64,000 nt of DNA from Methylococcaceae bacterium (GTDB lineage: Bacteria; Pseudomonadota; Gammaproteobacteria; Methylococcales; Methylomonadaceae), in assembly GCA_016715325.1 (NCBI GenBank), contig JADKAL010000014.1, positions 248,001 to 312,000 on the forward strand, given 5' to 3'. Position 1 is the first letter of the stretch. Each line of letters starts with the position of its first letter. The position numbers were made by a program, and so were the translations under genes. Below are positions 1 to 8,653 of the stretch, piece after piece. The notes under the pieces are model-generated. The model had not been told where the DNA came from. It saw nothing but the letters and a program-made list of their open reading frames with translations, and searched no databases.

Positions 1-36
1 CTCAGAGCCTTTCCCAAATGCAAAATCAATCCAACC

Positions 37-279
37 TTACAAACTAGTCTCCGTAAAGGCTGTTAATATCTGGCCTAGGGTTGCGTGTTTCGCTCGTATG
101 CGGATCGCTCCGTCTTTAGTGCTAGGCAAGGCGATTTGAACACTGGCTTGGCTGCTTTTGGGCTTATCGTTGGGTTTTGGAATTTTAGTGGTCTCGCTGG
201 CGGCGAAAATTGTTTGAGTGAAAGGTAAGAGAGAAAAAACCGGCAGAATCAACCAACTCAAATAAACTTTTTTGGGCAT
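37..279 (-). pseudogene. Exported protein N-terminus, possibly STN/secretin-like, truncated
   Basis: This 80-residue reading frame starts with a clear signal peptide (Lys-rich start, hydrophobic stretch, Ala-Ala near residue 27). A low-complexity Lys/Pro/Ser linker follows, then a segment containing ATLGQILTAF that resembles the start of an STN-type (secretin/TonB short N-terminal) domain. It stops at once after that motif, much shorter than such proteins usually are. In another frame the sequence past the stop stays open to the window edge and encodes a hydrophobic KVGLILHLGKAL stretch, so a frameshift near 37-45 is a plausible explanation. The function is not recognised; the domain call is tentative. 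Its upstream region shares an unusual palindrome array with the broken HEAT-repeat gene at 38194-38925. Confidence 0.45.
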
Positions 280-439
280 TTCTTTCCAACAAATCGATAT
301 CGCTCAGGGTTGGTTCCGCTTGTAAAGAAAGGAAGCAACATCTTGCCGTTTGTTCCGTAATTGTCGAAAAATTTGAGAAGAAATACCCTTACTCGACATA
401 ACTGCATTGGCTTTACTTCTAATAAAACTTAGTCTCCTT

Positions 440-480
440 AAAAAAAGTGCGAGTAATAGGCTTGGCTCTATTACCCGCAC
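440..480 (-). terminator. Intrinsic terminator-like hairpin, minus strand
   Basis: Read on the minus strand, GTGCGGGTAATAG pairs with CTATTACTCGCAC (one G-T mismatch) around an 8-base loop and is followed by seven T residues. This is the standard form of a Rho-independent terminator. It lies between the palindrome array and the exported-protein start at 279, so it could end an upstream transcript or attenuate transcription into that gene. Confidence 0.65.
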
Positions 481-820
481 AAGAGAGGAAGGTATAACTC
501 ATTGGAAATAAGAAAGTCGAACGAGTTAAAAACGATGCATAACTGCAATACGTTAGCGCTTTAGTACATGCTGAACGATTAGCGGCTTAACTACATCCCT
601 AAGATTAGAGCGGACGTAGAATTTAAATTATTCAGCTTGGCTTGCTGCATTAACACAAAATGTAAAGCAGTTACCGTGCCAATTTATTGGGATGAAAGGA
701 GTTTGACGGTTGGAACTGGAAAATATATAAATATATGATTTTAAATGAATAAAAATCTCTATTGGCTGATAAAAAACTTTGACTTATTAACGTCGACAGG
801 TGTGTCTATCTTTTATTTTG

Positions 821-944
821 AAAAAGTGTGTGATATGCCGCATATTTAAGGAAATTAGCTCCGTCTGAAACGCCCTAACTACGGGGTTTCCAGAAAAAAG
901 TGTGTGAAATGACACATTAGGTGTGTGATATCACACACTTTTTA
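821..944. promoter_or_regulatory. Palindrome array, copy 1 (GTGTGTGATATCACACAC type)
   Basis: A single site AAAAAGTGTGTGATATG starts at 821. A composite of two adjacent palindromic sites lies at 894-944: an imperfect one with GTGTGTGAAATGACACA, then the perfect 18-base palindrome GTGTGTGATATCACACAC, flanked by A-rich and T-rich ends. Nearly the same arrangement, with the same spacing of about 70 bases between first site and composite, recurs at 39331-39449. I infer a cluster of operators for a dimeric repressor or activator; the two-base spacing between TGTGA and TCACA does not match a CRP site. Confidence 0.55.
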
Positions 945-1030
945 GTGGACAAAGGGGGGCGTATCCGCGCATTTAAAGCGTTTGGACTTTTGGTAGTGGG
1001 TTAATTTGTGTTTTCTAATGAGGATGTCGG

Positions 1031-1118
1031 CTTTATATCAGTGAGTCACGTCTATTTTAGAGTGACAAACCTTTTATAACCTTGATGGTAGGTTTGTCAC
1101 TCACTGAATATAAAGTCA
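1031..1118. repeat. Dispersed hairpin with AGTGACAAACC arms
   Basis: The left arm (CTTTATATCAGTGAG, then AGTGACAAACCT after a 15-base interruption) is complementary to the right arm AGGTTTGTCACTCACTGAATATAAAG. A related hairpin with GAGTGACAAA/TTTGTCACTC arms occurs at 47332-47362, and the flank after both (acagg/at-ttaa-ctac) is also similar. This points to a dispersed intergenic palindrome rather than a gene-specific terminator. Confidence 0.5.
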
Positions 1119-1168
1119 AATTACAGGCTTAACCTACCACGGATTTTTTGCCGTTTAGCTAACGCCTT

Positions 1169-2914
1169 TTATATGCGATGTAAAGGTTCAAGAACATGTT
1201 GTTCCTGCCTCGGCGTTTTTTTCATGGCGTTGTTTTCGGAAAAGGCTTGGTAAAGTTTTTTACCTGTCCATATATGCTTATCTTTGGCATAAAGGCACTG
1301 GTTAAGACTCAGAATCTCATCTCTTAAGCGGGCGTCGCAATGTTCCGCTAACGTCCCAAGATTAACCGCATTAAATTTTTGTTTCCCCCATGCCAATAAA
1401 GCTTCTTTCGCTGCATGAGGGTTGTCTTTTGCGCAGGCATCTTTTAGTTTATTACCGCTGTGCTTTAATTCATGTTCAAGGTCATTGTGAATACGATTTT
1501 GAGTTACGGTTTTACTTTGTCGGTCACGCCGCCGGTCCAATACAAAGTAAACCACGGTCGTAAGCCAACCTAAAGCTAACCCCAAGGAAACCCACGACCA
1601 GATGTTTTCTTGAGATTTTGCATGACTAGCGGCTTCCGGTTTAGTTACTGTAGTCTCGGCATTTACGGCAGACTTTGACGATTCGGACAAAGGCTTGGCG
1701 GGGGGTGTTTCCTGCATTTTCCCTGTATCTCCAACCACATTGATGACAGTTTCAGGAATCAGCGCAATTTCCATCTTATGCGTCTTGATATTAAACCAAG
1801 GGATTTCGATGGCCGGTAAGCTATGTTTTCCGGCTGTCGCTGGAATGAAGGCAATTTTTTCCTGCCGGGTAGCGGTGATGCCTTCAGGATTTTTTTGTTC
1901 ATTTAATACCGGTTTATCAGGATACGTTTTAATTGCGGCATCGGTTTTTACAATATTCAATTCCGGTAATTGTCCAACGGTGGTGCCGACCCCGCGTAAT
2001 GTAAGTGTACGTGTCAATGGTTCGCCCGCTTTCATCTGCTGGGTGTCGCCAGACCATTCTTGTGTTAATTCCAGTATTTCAGCCGCCAGCCATTCTTTGC
2101 CCTTGAACTCGGGCGGCGCGGGCTTCACGTTTAGCACGACTTCTTTCGATAAAACCCGCTTGGTTTTGGTCATCCGCGACCCGAAAAAATCGCTGAAATC
2201 GGGCTGGCTCGCGACGATCATTTGTGCATTTAACGTCAAGGGCTTTATGGTCAGCGCACCGCTTTTTTGTGGGAAAATAGCGTATTTCCGTTCAATCACA
2301 TGATAGGAAACACCGTTGACGACCGTGTTGAAATTGCTGTCTTCGCCCAGTTTTTCAATTACGGCATCGGCTAATTCCGGTTCGCTCAGTTCTGCTTGCG
2401 CAATGCTTACCCGGCTGTAAAAACGGATGGTGTAAAGGACTTGCGATTGCACATAAGGGTTTTCGGGTTCGGCCTTAACGTCCAGGTAAATATCTTCGTT
2501 GGGATGCGCCGAGTCGTCTCCCGAATCGGCGCTGCCTTGGCTAACGACAATGGGCAATGGCTCACTGGTGTCGTTGCCGAACTGGATGGCGGGTATCTCC
2601 AGTTTTCCCGGTTTTTTAGCCGTAACCTCGACCGTCCAACGCACGGATTTCGTGAAGCTTCCATTGACGACAGACATATTGCTGCTTTGGCTTTGGTTGA
2701 TGATGTCGAAATCATGTTCCAGCGGCGAGAAATCGGGATCGCCGTCCGGCGACTCATTCGCGGTAAATAAAATCTTGAACGATTCATCCATACTGACCGG
2801 GTTGCGGTCGACGCTGACGGAGATTTGGACGGCGAAGGTCTGGCCTGCAAACGTCATTAGAACGAATACTGGCAACATGAAAAGGATAATCGGCAACAGT
2901 TTTTTAGTTTTCAT
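1169..2914 (-). CDS. batD: BatD family protein (aerotolerance operon)
   Basis: This 581-residue protein has an N-terminal signal peptide, then the periplasmic BatD beta-sandwich segments (VSVDRNPVSMDESFKI near residues 32-47). A membrane helix lies near residues 440-460 (SLGLALGWLTTVVYFVL), followed by a basic, charged cytoplasmic tail. BatD proteins are the oxygen-tolerance family of the Bat operons first described in Bacteroides; their molecular role is unsettled, but they are thought to work with the VWA proteins BatA and BatB in the envelope. It is the last gene of the operon, starting 27 bases after the BatB/C stop. The length fits the family and the ATG follows the preceding gene closely. 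Confidence 0.9.
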   Translation of the reverse strand: MKTKKLLPIILFMLPVFVLMTFAGQTFAVQISVSVDRNPVSMDESFKILFTANESPDGDPDFSPLEHDFDIINQSQSSNMSVVNGSFTKSVRWTVEVTAKKPGKLEIPAIQFGNDTSEPLPIVVSQGSADSGDDSAHPNEDIYLDVKAEPENPYVQSQVLYTIRFYSRVSIAQAELSEPELADAVIEKLGEDSNFNTVVNGVSYHVIERKYAIFPQKSGALTIKPLTLNAQMIVASQPDFSDFFGSRMTKTKRVLSKEVVLNVKPAPPEFKGKEWLAAEILELTQEWSGDTQQMKAGEPLTRTLTLRGVGTTVGQLPELNIVKTDAAIKTYPDKPVLNEQKNPEGITATRQEKIAFIPATAGKHSLPAIEIPWFNIKTHKMEIALIPETVINVVGDTGKMQETPPAKPLSESSKSAVNAETTVTKPEAASHAKSQENIWSWVSLGLALGWLTTVVYFVLDRRRDRQSKTVTQNRIHNDLEHELKHSGNKLKDACAKDNPHAAKEALLAWGKQKFNAVNLGTLAEHCDARLRDEILSLNQCLYAKDKHIWTGKKLYQAFSENNAMKKTPRQEQHVLEPLHRI

Positions 2915-2941
2915 AGCGCTTAGTTTTGCTCTGGTTCTCGA

Positions 2942-4798
2942 TTAATGCTGTCCGCGTTGTTGTTCGTATTGATATTGGAATTTGCGCCGCAGCAACCCGG
3001 CGGGGTCGTCGGGGATGCGCTTCAGCCATTGTTCGCTCGCTTGTTGTTCTTCCTTTGACATCGTATCCAACGGTTCTGCGGGATGGGAATCTTTTTTATC
3101 GTCGTTTTTTTGTTGATCGGGTTTTTCAGCTTGTTCCGGTTTAGCCGATTGGTTTTTAGCTTCATCCGGTTTCGGTTGTTCACCAGCGTCTTTCTTTTCA
3201 GGCTGATTTTGAGTGCTTTCTTGCGATTGCTCAGGCTTTTGTTCGGGTTTTTTATCTGACGCTTTTTGTTCGGAATCCTTTTGTTCTTCTTTATTTTCCT
3301 GATTATTATCTTGTTTTGATTCGTCGGATTTATCGTCGCTTTTGTTTTGATCCTGATTCTTGTTGTCTTTGGAGTCTTTATCTTTATTTTGTTGGTTTTG
3401 ATCTTGCTGTTGTTGATCCTGTTTTTGTTTTTCTAGTTCTTTCTCGACTAATTCCTTATTGAATTTGGCATCTTCATCAGCAGGATTTAACTTAAGAGAT
3501 TTGTTATAGGCTTCCAGCGCCTCTTTTAGTTGACCGGATTGGGCTAAGGCATTTCCTTGATTGTATAAGCCGTTTGCACTGGTATTGTTTTTCAGATTTT
3601 CTATCGCTTTATCGTAAGTGCCGGACTTATATTGCGCCGCCGCTTTCCAATCGGGATTTTTAAACAATTCCGACGCTTTGTCGTATTCCTTATTGTTGTA
3701 AGCTTCCTGTGCTTGTTGGTCTTTGGTTTGCCATAAGTCCTGCCATACCTTATTTGCATCAAGTGCATAACTGTTTCTTGGCAGTGGCAGAAGTGTCATA
3801 AGCGCGAGACAAAGCAGGCCTTTTCGAAAACTCAACGCGGCTAACGGCACAACCAATAGCAATAACCACGGACCTTTGTCGCTCCATTGATCCAGCAGCA
3901 GATTTTCATTTTTTTCGCCTTTTTCGCGGGTTTGCGCATCTACCGTGGATAGCAGGTTTTTAATGTCGGCGTCGTCTGTAGTTATGGGCTGATACGTACC
4001 ATTTCCAGCCTGCGCCAATTTTTCCAAGCCGTTGCTATCCAATTTATCTACGATAATGCCGCCTTGGTCGTCTTTCAGAAATCCTCCGGTTGGCAATGCG
4101 ATAGGCGCGCCTTCGGGCGTGCCAACACCCAAAACCAGCAATTGGTATGCATCTAACGATTTTGCTATTGCTATGGTATCGTCTACATTGCCGCCGTCGG
4201 TCAGTAACAGTATTTGCCCTTGTTGCAAACCCGCTTGCTTGAATAAGGCCTCGGATTTTTCCAAAGCACGCCCGATATTATTGCCGTCGCTCGGCATGAT
4301 TTCGGTGGTTAACGCCGATAACTGGTTGTCGATGGTATCGGTATCGTTGGTGAGCGGTGTGACGGTGAAAGCATCGCCGGAAAAAGTGACCAGCGCCGTT
4401 TGCCCGTCTTTGCGTTGTTTCAAGATGTCGGCGATTTTGTAGCGCGCCATCGTTAAGCGACTGGGTTTGATGTCGGCGGCATCCATTGAGCGTGATAAAT
4501 CGAGCACAAGGACCAGCGCCGAATCGTTCCTGAAAACAGGCGTAGGCAAACGTTCCCAGGTCGGCCCTGCCAGCGCGACTATGGCGCAAAATGCGGCGAT
4601 AGCGCCCGTTGCCAACGGCCAACGGCTTTGGGTAACGGCTTTATCCTGCAAGAGATAAGGCAGGAGCGCTTCATCGCATACTGCCGTCCAATTGCCTTGA
4701 CTTAACCGGCTTCTCACCAGAAAAACAATAATCGCAATGCAAGGGATGACTGCCAGCAGAAAATAAGGGCGGATGAAATGGAAATCGCTAATATTCAT
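2942..4798 (-). CDS. batB: BatB/BatC fusion: VWA domain plus TPR protein
   Basis: This 618-residue protein opens with two membrane helices (about residues 12-28 and 60-80). A von Willebrand factor A domain follows with an intact MIDAS motif, DLSRSMDAADI, near residue 99. After a third helix pair (about 310-345) come tetratricopeptide repeats (YNQGNALAQSGQLKEALEAY region near 405-440). The tail, about residues 450-585, is dominated by Gln, Lys, Asp, Glu and Asn. Separate BatB (VWA) and BatC (TPR) proteins in other bacteria are joined here. Its ATG overlaps the BatA stop (ATGA), which implies translational coupling. It probably forms a membrane complex with BatA. Confidence 0.92.
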   Translation of the reverse strand: MNISDFHFIRPYFLLAVIPCIAIIVFLVRSRLSQGNWTAVCDEALLPYLLQDKAVTQSRWPLATGAIAAFCAIVALAGPTWERLPTPVFRNDSALVLVLDLSRSMDAADIKPSRLTMARYKIADILKQRKDGQTALVTFSGDAFTVTPLTNDTDTIDNQLSALTTEIMPSDGNNIGRALEKSEALFKQAGLQQGQILLLTDGGNVDDTIAIAKSLDAYQLLVLGVGTPEGAPIALPTGGFLKDDQGGIIVDKLDSNGLEKLAQAGNGTYQPITTDDADIKNLLSTVDAQTREKGEKNENLLLDQWSDKGPWLLLLVVPLAALSFRKGLLCLALMTLLPLPRNSYALDANKVWQDLWQTKDQQAQEAYNNKEYDKASELFKNPDWKAAAQYKSGTYDKAIENLKNNTSANGLYNQGNALAQSGQLKEALEAYNKSLKLNPADEDAKFNKELVEKELEKQKQDQQQQDQNQQNKDKDSKDNKNQDQNKSDDKSDESKQDNNQENKEEQKDSEQKASDKKPEQKPEQSQESTQNQPEKKDAGEQPKPDEAKNQSAKPEQAEKPDQQKNDDKKDSHPAEPLDTMSKEEQQASEQWLKRIPDDPAGLLRRKFQYQYEQQRGQH

Positions 4799-5775
4799 GA
4801 GCGTCGCATTTTATAAATACCAATTAAGCCGGATAACGCCAGCGCTAAGGCTAACGACCAATAAAACAACTCAGTACGCGGACGGAAGAATTGCTTATCC
4901 TTTTCGATGGGTTCCAGTTTGTCCAACAGCATGTAAATATTATTTAACTCGTCTGCGCTTCGGGCGCGGAAATAGCGGCCTCCGGTACTTTCGGCGATTT
5001 TAACCATTGTGTTTTCGTCCAGATCTGCCGAAGGGTTGACCTTACGAGAGCCAAAAAAACTGCGCACAATCATTTCGTCGGCTCCGACACCAATCGTATA
5101 GATTTTGAGCTTTTCCGCGGCTGCCAGTTCCGCCGCTTTGAGGGGAGAGACTTCGCCCGCTGTATTTGCGCCGTCGGTGAGCAAGATCAATACCCGGCTG
5201 TCGACGGGCTGATTTTTCAGGCGTTTAATGGCTAAACCGATGGCATCGCCGATTGCGGTATTTTCGCCTGCAAGACCGATCGCGGCTTCATCTAATAAAG
5301 TCATCACCGTAAGACGGTCGAAGGTTAACGGCGCTTGTAGATACGCCTGGGTACCGAAAAGAATGAGTCCAATCCGGTCGCCTATACGCCGGTTGATAAA
5401 ATCGTTGGCAACCCATTTAACGGCGGTTAATCGGTCCACCGGTTTTTTATTGATGAAAAAATCCTGCACCTCCATGCTGCCGGATAAATCCACCGCCATC
5501 ATCAGGTCGCGTCCGCTCACCGCTTGTTCGATGGGTTCGCCAAGCCATTGCGGGCGTGTGCAAGCGATGACCAGGAATATCCAGGCAATTGAGGCAAGCA
5601 GAAGCGGCCATTTGTCGTGTTGCGCAACCGCTTTGGTTTCGGTATCAGAAAAATCGTCCAGAAACGGTACTTTCAAGGCCGCTTGCTCGACTGTCATCCG
5701 GGCAGGCAAAAGCCATCGAACCAACAAGGGTATAGGGAGTAAAGCCAGCAGCCAAGGCCATTCAAAATGGATCAT
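4795..5775 (-). CDS. batA: BatA, membrane VWA-domain protein
   Basis: This 326-residue protein has membrane helices near both ends (about residues 8-23, 58-72 and 307-323) around a von Willebrand factor A domain with the MIDAS motif VDLSGSMEVQDF. It has no TPR region, which separates it from the following BatB/C. VWA domains bind a divalent cation and mediate protein contacts, and MoxR ATPases commonly act on such partners. It overlaps the DUF4381 gene upstream and the BatB/C gene downstream by four bases each, so the three are translationally linked. Confidence 0.92.
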   Translation of the reverse strand: MIHFEWPWLLALLPIPLLVRWLLPARMTVEQAALKVPFLDDFSDTETKAVAQHDKWPLLLASIAWIFLVIACTRPQWLGEPIEQAVSGRDLMMAVDLSGSMEVQDFFINKKPVDRLTAVKWVANDFINRRIGDRIGLILFGTQAYLQAPLTFDRLTVMTLLDEAAIGLAGENTAIGDAIGLAIKRLKNQPVDSRVLILLTDGANTAGEVSPLKAAELAAAEKLKIYTIGVGADEMIVRSFFGSRKVNPSADLDENTMVKIAESTGGRYFRARSADELNNIYMLLDKLEPIEKDKQFFRPRTELFYWSLALALALSGLIGIYKMRRS

Positions 5776-6247
5776 CTTTTACGTTTAGTTTGGGCTTTCA
5801 GCCAACTTTCGCACAGGGCGGTTAGTTCGTCGATTTCCTGTTCTGTCGGCATGTTTTGTCGATAAGGTGCATCGCTCAGCAGACGACCAATACCTTGAGT
5901 AAACGGCGTTCCTTTAATTGAGCGGTCGAGATATTCCAGCCAAGCATGCCCGGTTAAGCCAGCGCATTCGTTTCTTTCTGTTGCGCTTATCGCTACACGA
6001 CGGATTAGTATGGATAATTCATTCAGTTTTTGTTTGTTGTCGAGTTGTTTATCTTGTTTGATTTGCAGCAACACCTTTTTGCCGTTTTAATCGCTGTTTT
6101 TTTTGTGATGTGTTTTACTAATCTATAGATCAAATAAATCAACAGAGGAAGCAACACCGCCACCAACCACCAGCCAAGCGCAGGCGGCCACCAGCTAATC
6201 GCCTCGGGTAAATGGATGTCTTTGAGCGGAAGTTTTGTGGGTTCCAT
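5772..6247 (-). pseudogene. DUF4381 protein, frameshifted
   Basis: The first part (6247 down to about 6080) encodes the typical DUF4381 start: LPLKDIHLPEAISWWPPALG and one membrane helix. The second part (about 6074 down to 5772), in another frame, carries the conserved C-terminal half with LIRRVA, AGLTGHAWLEYLD and GRLLSDAPYR. The frames join smoothly as AKKVLLQIKQ if one A is added to, or the ribosome steps back one base in, the AAAAA run at 6076-6080. The restored protein would be about 158 residues, normal for the family. It sits between DUF58 (one-base gap) and BatA (four-base overlap). It could be an indel in the organism, a sequencing error, or less likely a programmed -1 frameshift. 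Confidence 0.85.
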
Positions 6248-6248
6248 G

Positions 6249-7196
6249 CTATCGCTGTTCTACCGGGTGTTTCAGGCGTTGGATAGGGTCATCCTGCGTA
6301 CTGCACTGGATCATCGCCAAGCCCCGTCTTTGAGCAATTCGTTGTATTTTTTGCAAGCGTTCTTCAAATCGGTGCTGATAATTTTGCAGCCGTTGTTTAT
6401 CGCCGGTATCGATGACGACTTCCCGTGGACTGTTGAGTTTATCTTCGGTAAAACGGAATCGCCCTTGTGTCGGCAAGCCTTTTTCCAACGGGTCGTAGAC
6501 GAAGATTAAAACCACATCGCAATGTTCGGAAAGCTTCGTTAAATAATTTTCCGTCAGCGCGTTCATACCTCGGAAATCGCTGATGAGATAAACCAAGCTG
6601 CCGGGTCTTGCATGTTGGGATAATCTGGCGAGCACATGCTCAAGGTTGAAGGTGTTTTCTTCGAGCTTTTCCAGGTTGACCAAGCCATTCAAAAAATGCA
6701 AAACCGAATGTTTGCCGTTTTGAGGTTTGAATTCACGACAGGAGGCTTCTGAAAAAACCTGCCCGCCAATCCGGTCCCCTTGGTGGTTAGCTGTCCAAGC
6801 AAGCAAAGCCGCCAGTTTTTTGGCTTGCACCGATTTAAACACGCCTCGGGTCGCAAACTGCATGGATGTGCGGTTATCAACCGAAATAAAAACCGGTTTT
6901 TCGCGCTCTTCGCGAAACAATTTGGTGTGGGTTTTTCCGGTTCTGGCAGTCACGCGCCAGTCGATGCTGCGGATATCGTCGCCGGGCTGGTACAGCCTTG
7001 TTTCGTCGAACTCCATGCCACGCCCCTTAAAGGGCGACAGATAACCGCCGCTTTGTTGGGCGCGAACGGTTAATCGGTGCAAGTCCAAGCTTGAAGCCGG
7101 TTTTGCAAGGTCGATTAGCGACTTTAAAGATACCGATACGCGTTCGTTGCTATCAACAGTGTTTACAGTCTTTGCCGAATTCTTTGCAAATAACAT
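6249..7196 (-). CDS. DUF58 domain protein of the MoxR/Bat operon
   Basis: This is a 315-residue protein starting from the ATG at 7196; a TTG directly before it is a weaker option. It has the DUF58 signature GRGMEFDETRLYQPGDDIR followed by IDWRVTARTGK near residues 60-90, and a degenerate VWA-like C-terminal half. No membrane helix is evident, in line with the soluble short DUF58 group. DUF58 proteins nearly always lie next to MoxR ATPases and are thought to be their partners. It follows moxR by 125 bases and precedes DUF4381 by one base. Confidence 0.9.
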   Translation of the reverse strand: MLFAKNSAKTVNTVDSNERVSVSLKSLIDLAKPASSLDLHRLTVRAQQSGGYLSPFKGRGMEFDETRLYQPGDDIRSIDWRVTARTGKTHTKLFREEREKPVFISVDNRTSMQFATRGVFKSVQAKKLAALLAWTANHQGDRIGGQVFSEASCREFKPQNGKHSVLHFLNGLVNLEKLEENTFNLEHVLARLSQHARPGSLVYLISDFRGMNALTENYLTKLSEHCDVVLIFVYDPLEKGLPTQGRFRFTEDKLNSPREVVIDTGDKQRLQNYQHRFEERLQKIQRIAQRRGLAMIQCSTQDDPIQRLKHPVEQR

Positions 7197-7321
7197 CAAA
7201 TATCATCCAATGAAATCGCACTTCCAGAAGCTCAGCGCGAACGGTATCGATGTAAATACAGTATTTATCCGTTTGTATTGAGTTCGTCGAAACATGAATG
7301 GATAAATCTCAACCATTTTCA

Positions 7322-8311
7322 TCAAGGCACTGCAATTCTGGCAATGAGTTCTTTGATGACCGTATCGGTCGTGATGCCTTCGGCTTCCGCCTCGTAAGAT
7401 AAAATCAGGCGATGGCGGAGCACATCGTAAGCCAGTTCCTGAATATCTTCCGGGCCGACGAAATCCCGTTGCGACAGCCACGCTTTGGCTTTAGCACAGC
7501 GGTCGAGAGCGATGCTCGCCCTGGGGCTTGCGCCGTATTGCAGCCAGCCAGCTAAATCTTTACCGTAAACGCCCGGATTGCGAGTCGCCAATACGATTTG
7601 CAACAGATAATCCTCTAAACTATCTGTCATATATAAATTCAGGATTTCTTCCCTCGCTTCGAACAAAGTGTTTTGGTCGATGGGCTGGAAAGCGGGTTTG
7701 AGTTTGGCGGCATCGGCTTTCGCTTCCGACCTTGCCAAATGCAAAATGTTTTTTTCATGTTCGGCATTCGGGTAATCGACCTTGACATGCAACAAAAAAC
7801 GGTCGAGCTGGGCTTCCGGCAAAGGATAAGTGCCTTCTTGCTCAATCGGATTCTGCGTCGCCATGACCATAAACAACTGCGGGAGAGAATAAGTCGCCTG
7901 ACCAACGGTAATTTGCCGTTCCGCCATCGCCTCCAATAATGCGGCCTGCACTTTAGCAGGCGAACGATTGATTTCGTCGGCCAGAATCAGGTTATGGAAC
8001 AGCGGCCCCTTCTGGAATTCAAAGGTGCCTTGCTGCGGACGGTAAATTTCCGTTCCTGTCAGATCGGCAGGCAACAAATCCGGCGTAAATTGCACCCGGT
8101 GAAAATCACCCTGAATACCTTTACTCAAAACATTGATGGCGCGGGTTTTCGCTAAACCCGGAGCGCCTTCGACAAGGATATGCCCGTCTGCTAACAGGCC
8201 GATCAACATGCGTTCGACCAGCACTTCCTGGCCGATGATTTCTTGGTTGATATGGGTTTTGAGGCGGATTAAAGCGGATTGTGCGGAACTGAGTTGGTGA
8301 TGTTCTGACAT
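7322..8311 (-). CDS. MoxR family AAA+ ATPase
   Basis: This 329-residue AAA+ ATPase has a Walker A region (LVEGAPGLAKTRA), Walker B (ADEINRSPAKVQ), the MoxR-typical ATQNPIEQEGTYPLPEAQLDRF stretch (split here for length: ATQNPIEQEG, then TYPLPEAQLDRF) and a C-terminal lid. I chose the ATG giving MSEHHQL because the 14 residues before it are unlike the family and begin at a TTG. MoxR proteins are chaperone-like ATPases that work with VWA-domain partners; BatA and BatB downstream are the likely ones. As first gene of the minus-strand operon, its promoter should lie in 8312-8653. Confidence 0.93.
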   Translation of the reverse strand: MSEHHQLSSAQSALIRLKTHINQEIIGQEVLVERMLIGLLADGHILVEGAPGLAKTRAINVLSKGIQGDFHRVQFTPDLLPADLTGTEIYRPQQGTFEFQKGPLFHNLILADEINRSPAKVQAALLEAMAERQITVGQATYSLPQLFMVMATQNPIEQEGTYPLPEAQLDRFLLHVKVDYPNAEHEKNILHLARSEAKADAAKLKPAFQPIDQNTLFEAREEILNLYMTDSLEDYLLQIVLATRNPGVYGKDLAGWLQYGASPRASIALDRCAKAKAWLSQRDFVGPEDIQELAYDVLRHRLILSYEAEAEGITTDTVIKELIARIAVP

Positions 8312-8653
8312 GATTTTGTTTGATTTATTAAATCCAAATGATCGAAACGGCAAATCGGTATAAGGGTTAAAGCAAGAACGTGTTGCGTCACGTCCTAAAC
8401 AATTTCTTTGAGAAAAGGTTCAATATTCTATAAATGATGTTGCTTGGGATGAATTTCAAGTACACGGTTGAACAATATGCATTCCTAAATCAGCGGCTAA
8501 ATTAATTTGGATTCTATATCCGAATTATTAAACCATTGTTATGTATTGTAATGGCTCTTGAAAAATCCCGTCAGCCTAAATTTTCTTATTTTAAAATGCA
8601 GTTTTTCGTATTAATCTTCAACAATCCAAAACGACTTTATTTGCCATCTTTCA
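8312..8653. other. Divergent promoter region between moxR and the J-domain-like gene
   Basis: This 342-base gap between two divergent genes is AT-rich, especially 8420-8610. It must hold the promoter of the Bat operon (minus) and that of the gene at 8654 (plus). I could not pick out unambiguous -35/-10 pairs or operators. Confidence 0.4.

Larger units (their letters stand above)
280..1168. other. 889-base gap with terminator, palindrome array and hairpin repeat
   Basis: I see no convincing gene here. The gap holds a minus-strand terminator-like hairpin (440-480), a group of GTGTGTGATAT palindromes (821-944) and a hairpin related to one at 47 kb (1031-1118). A short open minus-strand stretch at 945-1037 carries an RKHKLTH segment that may be the tail of a decayed regulator. 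The rest is AT-rich and featureless to my eye. Confidence 0.6.

Noticed and set aside
470..600. A c-di-GMP or other known riboswitch upstream of the first exported gene
   Set aside because: The conserved pieces (ACCCGCAC, AGAGAGGAAGG) are explained by a minus-strand terminator hairpin and do not fit any riboswitch core I know.
821..944. CRP binding sites
   Set aside because: TGTGA and TCACA are only two bases apart in the palindrome; CRP needs six, so this is another protein's site or a structural element.
1695..2303. A plus-strand coding frame of about 200 residues
   Set aside because: It lies wholly antisense to batD, whose protein is a clear family member; the plus frame has no recognisable domain.
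3180..3470. A simple-sequence DNA repeat in batB
   Set aside because: The low complexity comes from Gln/Lys/Asp/Asn codons in a disordered tail and has no regular unit.
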